Assembly: GCA_022225965.2 (NCBI GenBank)
Contig: JAKJXP020000037.1
Location: 248,001 to 312,000 of the forward strand
Direction: 5' to 3'
DNA from: Diatrype stigma
Taxonomy: Eukaryota > Ascomycota > Sordariomycetes > Xylariales > Diatrypaceae
Length of the DNA stretch: 64,000 nucleotides
Below are positions 56,881-64,000 of the stretch, piece by piece. Position 1 is the first letter of the stretch. Each line of letters begins with the position of its first letter. Both the position numbers and the translations under genes were made by a program. Under the pieces are notes generated by a model. The model searched no databases. It was not told where the DNA came from and saw nothing but the letters and a program-made list of their open reading frames with translations.

Positions 56881-59142
56881 CGTCAACGGTTCGTCGGTGT
56901 CCACCTGGGTAGCCAGGCGATTATACTGGAGGAGATCGGGGGCGAGGTCGAGGTGCTGCTGGAGAGATAACTCGGTATCGGACTGGGTGAGGAGAGTGAG
57001 CGCAGCCACTTTTGCTCCGAGGAGAGTGCGCGCTGACAGCCGTGCGCGCACACGACGGGAGGCTGCACGATCAAGGTCAGAACGGCAGGGCGATAAGACA
57101 CGTCCACGAAAGACAAGGGGATAGCCCGAGTCGGCGTAAACAAGCCGCGCCGATGGAGGATGGCGATGACGATGGGGCGTCGGAAGCTGCAGCAGCAGCG
57201 GCGGCGGCAGCAGCAGCGGCAGCGGCAGGCAGTCACAGCACGGGCGCACTACAGCAACGTCGGTTGCAAGTAATCGCCTCACCCTCGCTGTCGCTTCGGC
57301 TGGTGTTACCGACTATGCTGACAGGTAGATTACCCTGACCGGATGCCTGATTACGCTGAAAACCCTGAGCACCCTGAACTGGCTAAGGATCGGTCGGTAT
57401 CGGTAGGCCTGTATGCATGGGATGACGAAAAAGTCAGGATGAAGCGACGGAAGAAACGGGGTCTCGTGGCTCGACGTGGCTCGTGTGTGTGGGAGTGGGT
57501 ATTCTTAGGTGCCTAGGTGCGCAAGGTGCAGTGCCTAGGTGGTTAGGTGGTTAGGTTAATTGTAGGTGTGGGTGGCAGGAATTGAGGCGGAGGCGGCAGG
57601 ATGAATGATGACTGATGAGGAGAGAGATAACCAGCACCAAGCATCAAGCGTCAAGCACCCAGGTAACATGAACTAACCAGACTAACCAAAAGTCGAGATG
57701 TCAAGGCAAGGATAACAAGCCGGGACGTGCGTTGGTGCGTGGTGGTGGTGGTAGTGGTGGTGGTGGTGCAACTGGTGCAGTTGTGCGGTGCGTGGCGGCT
57801 GGACGGCTGGGCGGCGGGCGGCGGGCGGTGGGCGGCGTGGCGGCTAGGAGAAAGTCGGTTGAAATGAATTGGAACGATGGGGGCGACTTGGGGCTAGGAC
57901 TGCCTGGGACTGCCTACTAGGACCGTCTGGGACCGCCTGGGACCGCCTATCTGCAACCTGCAGTAGTACCTAACCTAGCCTAAGAGCTGCTAAAAGTGAC
58001 TGCTACCTAGTACAGCAGTACACATGCTATACATATATGTACGCTACGTACTGCGCAAAGACACACCCATTAGCTCTTGCTGGGCACTGGTTTAGTGGTC
58101 GACAGGGCAGACACGGTGGATAAGAGCTGTACTATGTAAGTATTGACCTCCAGATCGGCGCAAGACTGTGACGTCGAAAGCTTCCCAGTCGCAAATTCGA
58201 TTGCACACAGAGACGTACGAAGAGGGGACTCTACGTAATGGCACACTGGCGTCGCAAACTACAGCAGCCAGCCGATATCGAATACACAAGTTCAATCAAC
58301 AGAGCAGCTCAATGATGTAGATGGATTTCATATATTCGGGTGCCAAGAGTACGTTCTGAAGAGATGCGCTATGCGGTATGCGATGCGCGATGTGCGATGT
58401 GCGATGTGCGATGTACGATGTGCGATGTACGATGTGCGATGTGAGAACTCGGTATTTATTGTTGATATGTTGATGTTGGTTATCCAAATCGGACCAAAAT
58501 GGGAACAGCACAGCACGCAACTGCGAAAGAGAATCGCGCTTCCAGTTCCCCAGCTTGTCAGGGCTTGTCAGGCAAGCGCCTGGGCAGGGTCCAGGTACGT
58601 AACTAGGTACCTAGTCTCGGCCAATGTTGTCTGCCGGTCCGAGACGGGCATGATGAGCGTCCCTTAGGGGCTGATGCTGGCTTACCTTGCTTACCTAAGT
58701 GCCGAGGTCGGCATGAACCATGAACAGCTGGAAACCTCGATGGCCAGTGTGCTCGTGACAGTTGCAGCCTGCTGTCATCGCCCCCTGGGTACAGATGAAT
58801 CCAATCAGGTTGACATCTATCCCGAGTCGATCATGTACATGATTAACTATCTAGACTCACGACACAAAGCAGAAAAGTAGCTTAGAATGGGTACATACCT
58901 ATGTCGGGTACGGATGAAGGTATTCGTAGTAAGCCCCATCACGCAAGGTTGATCACTGCCTTAATGCTATCCCTTTTCCAAAACACAGACAGAAGATAAG
59001 AGGCTCTCCGCTGTTCCAGGACCACAGGTGCAGATAGCTGTGGGACTTTGACGTAAGATAAAATGATCGGCGCCACTGTTTCACTACGGCACGTTCCACT
59101 GGCTCAAGCTCCCGAAATAGATCGGTATATCCGCATTTTACC
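56881..59142. other. psy2 5' flank and repeat-rich intergenic region
   Basis: 2.3 kb without supportable gene, rich in simple sequence: a (CAG/CGG)n stretch at about 57190-57232, a GTGGTGGTGGTA stretch at about 57735-57770, GGTTAGGTGGTTAGG at 57540-57556, GCGGCGGGCGG at 57810-57835 and the 7-mer array described separately. ATG-initiated frames through these repeats are composition artefacts. Confidence 0.5.
58387..58442. repeat. tandem heptamer repeat, 8 units of RCGATGT
   Basis: Eight head-to-tail copies of GCGATGT or ACGATGT fill exactly 56 bp, with degenerate copies upstream (ATGCGCT, ATGCGGT). Seven is not a multiple of three and the run is outside any gene I support, so it is a non-coding minisatellite. 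Confidence 0.9.
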
Positions 59143-59960
59143 CAGGGTATTCAAAAAATACGTCAGTAACTGATACTGACTGATACTGATACCCACTTCA
59201 GTCAGTATCAGTATCAGTATCAGTATACTACAGTATACTGACATAAATAAACTTCACGTTATAAATACAAATTTTATATCATTTTAAGCCTTAAAAAATA
59301 AGGATTCGAATGGTATTATTCGTTTTTTATATCTATTTTATATATAAAGTTATACTGATATTTTAATATATAATTCTGGAAAGATAAGAGATAAGATAAG
59401 AGATAAGAAAACGGCGCTAATAAATAAGCAACGCAAATACATCGTATATACGGTTTTATATATAGCATATATATTTTGCTTCATTTTAACGTTTATAATA
59501 ATACGTTAAATTTATTAAATTTATTAAAATAAAACGTTTTATATAATATTAATTATTTAAATTATAAAAATTAAATTTATACTTATATAAATACTTTTAA
59601 TAATAACGTATATATAAATTTTATTATTATATATATTATGTTATAAAAATTTATAAAAATTTATAATTCGAATAATATATTATTTATATAATATTTATAT
59701 ATATTAATATTATATATTATTATTTTAAAATTTATTAAAACTTTAAAATATATAATAAAATACATATCGTTAATAAGATTAAAATATTATTTCAGTATAA
59801 GAATTAGTAAAAAAAACGCTATCGAATGCATATGGTTTTAATATACTGCGTTACGTAATTAAAGAGTTGATTTTGTCAGTATCAGTATTACTGTAGTATT
59901 ACTGATACTGATACTGATACCCACATCAGTCAGTATCAGTATCAGTATTTGAATACCCTG
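59143..59960. mobile_element. hAT-like non-autonomous element, RIP-affected, perfect 8-bp TSD
   Basis: 818 bp with termini CAGGGTATTCAAA at both ends in inverted orientation. Perfect direct repeats ATTTTACC flank it (59135-59142 and 59961-59968). Next to each end lie palindromic clusters of CAGTATCAGTAT units (for example 59177-59232 and 59878-59950). The core (about 59260-59870) is extremely AT-rich with TpA excess, fits RIP, and contains no open frame. CAGGG ends and 8-bp duplications indicate the hAT superfamily. The element is unrelated in sequence to the one at 21020-21620 but shares the first six bases of its TIR with the 96-bp MITE at 1144. Confidence 0.88.
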
Positions 59961-62900
59961 ATTTTACCACCAGGTTGGACTTGAGGACAACTTTTATGTT
60001 TCAGCCTTACACACTAACCCAAGCGGAACGGAATGCAGACATTACGGTTCTAAATATCGCACATATCAACAAGTCAGTACCGTTGTATGTTGCCATTCAT
60101 TCATCTACATATCTTCTGGGTCGGATAATACTGAGTCTCGAGGACCGAAAAGCCATCATCATTCATCAGAGGCAACACGTATACTATCAGATTCGGCATG
60201 GTGTAGCTCCTGTGAGGTCAATCCTCCTGGAATCCATGAAGTATCCCTGTGTCAACGGATAGCCTAATAGGGGCAATTCGGGATTCACTTCACCCCTATG
60301 CTCTACTAGTGCACATGTCGTCTCGAGCATCTATAAAATTATCCCGTACCCTAAGGTTTATAAGCGTTGGGCCAGCCCTCGCTCTACTCTTCCCTATCTC
60401 AAAGCCACCTATCACTTTAGAGCAAGCAGGACACTTGATGTTATGCCTTCAAGACCGCAATATCATATGACATCAAGTATGAATGCAACTAAGATAAACA
60501 TGCATTATATCGAGTGCAACTACTTTCTTGTTAGTCAAAACAGCAGCATGAAGTAGACGTCAAAGTAACTCTAATGAATGCCTTGTAAGAATATATATGA
60601 GAGTGGTATAATTACAATTAGTAATTGCAGGGCCTTTGGGCTGTGGTGGCAGCATACACTCTAGACGGGCTACGTTACGTTATTGATCCGTTACGTTATT
60701 GATCTATGTTGATTCAAAGTCCAATTGGATTATAGAGGCAACTACACTTTATTCCCCGTCACCATCTTGTGCAGCGTCTCCCACCCATTAATTATCCTTC
60801 GTTCTTAATGTTATATGTGTTTCTACATTCCCTCATCATATGTAATCAACGATTCGGCCCCCGACGTTATTCTTGGTACGGGTCTACTTACCATAGTAGA
60901 TAACATACGTAGTCCACATGGCATGTAGTTTTCATACTTTGATATGAGATTATTTGGTTGTGTGGAAACACGTATGGACTAAACTCACCATCCGGTCTAT
61001 TTAGTTACTCAAGCTAACCTGAAGCTGGCGGATCAGTCATGCTACGAGTGGCGGTATTGTTTGCATCTGTATTCTGTCGCCATCCTATTATGAGTCTTTG
61101 ATTTTTCGTCGAGATGACACGGCCATAGCTCCATGGCATATTACTAGATTCTTTCTGTTCTGCTATATAATGCTTTATGCTTTGATGCGAAATGAATAAA
61201 GCGTTGTATGACACCCATAGTGAGACAGGTTTGGTGTATAAACACCATATTCACACCGAGACTGTTCAGGTTTTCATGAAGGGGGCAGCTAGGAGTAGCT
61301 TGACTCCTACCCTTCATGATCGGATAAGTCATAATAGTCAAAAAAGGTCGCCTTGGGGGGTCATGGGGACAACAGAAGACGCATTGCATTGCAGAAACAA
61401 TCAGCCATTCCGGATATATTGGAAATTGTACTATATTTTTGCGCTTTGGCAGGGCCACAGGATGGGAGTCGACCTATGTAGCCTATATGAGTACATTAGC
61501 CAGGGTTCCTAGCTTAGCGTTTCCGTGCAATATAACGAGCTTTACTTGACCGCCATAGATTTTCTTCAGAACACAATCTTTTGTTTTTCGAGTTCACCGT
61601 ATATGAAACCGCGTATTGTGTAACAAGCGTTGAGGCATAGCCGGAAAACCAGCACATTGATTTTATGTCTAGGTTAGCAGTGCTGCTTGTGGCGGAATTG
61701 CTCACTATCATCCTCGTGTCATTGTATCCCAGGGGTGGTTAGAATATATTACAATACGCCAAGGCCGAACCATACTTTGTCTTACCTCGATACATCATAC
61801 GACCTTTGCCATGTCATTGCTGATGCCATGCCTGTCTGGACACTTTTGACTAGACGTGGCATATCCTTCTTACCTAGGTAATCCGAGGTTACGATGTAAT
61901 GTATTATGAGATGCTCATAAGGAGTTGCATGATTTCTCTAAGACTGGCCAAACAATTACCTACATGTAGTAATATCTCCCCCTTTTAAAAACCCAGAACA
62001 TACCTAGCTATTCAGGGACCTTGGATCTTAACCTTGACTAGATCACAAGTGAGAACCCCTATAAGGAACCTTCGAGAAGTTAGTTAGAAAAGAAAAGAAG
62101 AAGGAAAAAAAAAGAAAAAGGGGTTATCAATATACCGAGAGGTTCCTTTTTGTCCTGGCTGCGACAGGCCTGATTTCGATATAGGGCCATAGGAATATAG
62201 GGTTCTGCATTGGAAGTGAAGGTAAGTATTGCGAAGAGTCCAAATCAATGGTAAATCTAACCATGCTAAAGGGTTACATCAAACTATCATATGTATATGT
62301 GCAAAAGCAGCAACACCGAGACCTAGCAGTTTGATTGGGTGATATGAACGCAGTAATGACTGCTCCCTACTCCGCACCATGTATAGATATGCATGCTTAA
62401 GACTGAAGTTGCAACTATCCGCTCACACATCAACCTTCGCGTACTCCATCTGCGGAACTTACGTGCAGCGATCCAATGACGAAGATCCTATGCTAACACA
62501 TTACGTATCGATGGGTAATCGTCGATTCCTTGGGCCTGAGCTCTGGTCTGGCACGCCGACCGATTGACATGATGCTATCCTACGTTACTCAAACATGGAC
62601 GGATACCGCATTAGGCAGGTGCATATTTGGATGTGGCTTTCCATGCGACAGGTAGTATTATGCAAGGACGATCGCTGATATAACTGCATATGGGTTACCA
62701 GCTCATGCAAGTTACCGCCTCTACGGAAGTAATCCAACATTGCCTAGGGTCCTGAGCAGCTAAAGCCGGCTGGGTTTAACGAATTATGTGGAATGTTGGT
62801 CCCGGATCCCACTGCTTGACTTTCTCAGCCCATTTTCCCCTCCTGATATAGCTTGGTAATATCCCGACGTTTGGTAGCCCAAGGCAATGCTTGCCGTACC

Positions 62901-64000
62901 ATATAGTCGGTTAATAGCCGGAGTAATCATCAACAGAGGCTTTTTCCGTACCTGAGATAAGATGCCACTCAGTCAGCCCCCACGCCACGTCAGAAGTCAG
63001 AATACGAGACGAGGGATTTCCCATACACACAGGTAACAGCATCTACTTGTGTCGACGACACAGCAAGTCTGTCGATCCCAAACATCTCAAGTCCGTAACC
63101 TCGGCCATGGTTTGTCTTTGTATGCCTTTGTCTGACTTTGATCGTCGAAAACCCCCTTTTGCCCACTGGACTATCGCAATTGGCCTCGAGATAATCATGG
63201 CTGCACATTGATAGTTCGATAACAAGTAACTAACCCTGACCTGTCAGCCTATCTTTAGACTTCTTTATGCCCGCATCTGTAACCGCCGGCTTGTGCCGAA
63301 ATCGATTAGGTACAAGATACTTAGCGTGCAGCGTTGACATGCAGTCCCTTGCTGCCTCTCTCGCCCTAACATCGAAGATGGTCTTATCTCGGACAAGATT
63401 TTTCACGAGACAAGAAGCAGTTTCTTGGCTCCTGTACTCCCACCTTGGTATTGTCTCTAGAAAGCTATGTGGGTAGGACAGCACCAGCTTGTTTTCCCTC
63501 CAAGTAGCCCAGCGCCGGCACGCCATGCCCACGCTTCATTCGAACAAGACCTTGGGGATCTTGACAAGGCGCCTCAGTTGCAGCTGCAGTAAGCAAACCG
63601 CCGAGCCCAGAACGTTATATCCACCTTTGCCACATTTCAAGCCCTTTCAATAAAAGAGCCAGCCATCCCACGTCCCCTGAGCTCATCATCTTGGAACTAG
63701 CAGTTCATATGGCCTAGTTACTGAGCTATCCATCTTTTATAGAAGCCAACCCCCACCAAAGAATACCACACTTTCTACAGGAGAGTACTGGAGCTTTACG
63801 AGAACGATCATAGTAATTAGATGAAAAGTCTCTATAATTCTTGCACGCAGGTCTTAACTACATCCCCGAGGCCATTATCAGGACTCCTACTTCATTTGTT
63901 CCCTTTTCTTTTCTTTCTTCTTTCTTCCCTCTCAGATAGCTCACCTTCTCACCAACGGGTGGTGCATCGCACTAAAGCATCCAGATCCTATCTATACAAC
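59961..64000. other. intergenic to window end, 4 kb
   Basis: No supportable gene, RNA gene or paired repeat. Frames on the minus strand at 63230-63532 and 62990-63208 are adjacent and might be exons of an unrecognised gene, but no motif or splice continuity convinced me. An A/G-rich tract (AAGAAAAGAAGAAGG) lies at about 62086-62120. Confidence 0.4.

Noticed and set aside
56883..57340. Frames of 80-250 codons upstream of psy2, including poly-Ala and poly-Leu runs
   Set aside because: They run through trinucleotide repeats and the first psy2 intron; no motif.
62990..63532. Two adjacent minus-strand frames (72 and 100 codons) as a possible two-exon gene
   Set aside because: No recognisable domain and no splice pair giving a continuous convincing frame.

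Overview
The window looks like a chromosome segment of a filamentous ascomycete, most likely a Sordariomycete (Xylariales-like by general feel; not provable here). Evidence: genes with many short GT..AG introns (about 50-180 nt), a dispersed single 5S rRNA gene, typical fungal families (NmrA-like, trichothecene-acetyltransferase-like, Dal5-type MFS, CAR/Git3-type GPCR, GH5 endoglucanase), and AT-rich islands in which CpA/TpG has been converted to TpA while CpG survives. That is the signature of repeat-induced point mutation (RIP).

Layout. 1-955: NmrA-like gene running off the left edge. 1144-1378: a 96-bp hAT-like MITE and a 41-A tract. 1678-9672: an approximately 8-kb RIP-destroyed Helitron whose Rep (HUH) and PIF1-type helicase domains can still be read through the stop codons. 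10657-13788: glycerol-3-phosphate dehydrogenase and a gamma-glutamylcyclotransferase-like membrane protein, convergent. 14304-14422: 5S rRNA. 15831-20550: an SDR, a secreted protein made of two tandem beta-trefoil-like halves, and an unrecognised protein. 21020-21620: a RIP-damaged TIR element with perfect 8-bp target duplication. 22379-29991, all on the minus strand: BAHD/Tri101-like acyltransferase, a small disordered protein, a five-exon RidA-family protein and a secreted M28 (glutamate carboxypeptidase II-like) metallopeptidase. 30450-31246: a short, well-preserved non-autonomous sister of the 8-kb Helitron. 32842-42292: D-2-hydroxyacid dehydrogenase, FMO fused to a DUF6314 domain, and an eight-exon MFS permease. 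46561-53114: cAMP-receptor-like GPCR, GH5 endoglucanase, MDR-family oxidoreductase. 53831-56880: PP4 regulatory subunit 3 (Psy2/SMEK). 59143-59960: a second AT-rich hAT-like element with perfect 8-bp target duplication, followed by 4 kb without a supportable gene.

The genes do not form one clear pathway. The oxidoreductases, acyltransferase, MFS and SDR are tailoring-type enzymes, but no polyketide synthase, NRPS or terpene synthase backbone is visible, so I do not call a biosynthetic cluster. The strongest story is the mobile DNA: two Helitrons sharing both ends, one 8 kb and wrecked by RIP, one 0.8 kb and almost intact with a 62-bp perfect palindrome near its 5' end; plus three independent hAT-like non-autonomous elements with recognisable target-site duplications. 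Exon boundaries below were set by hand from splice consensus, reading-frame continuity and family knowledge; no database search was run.
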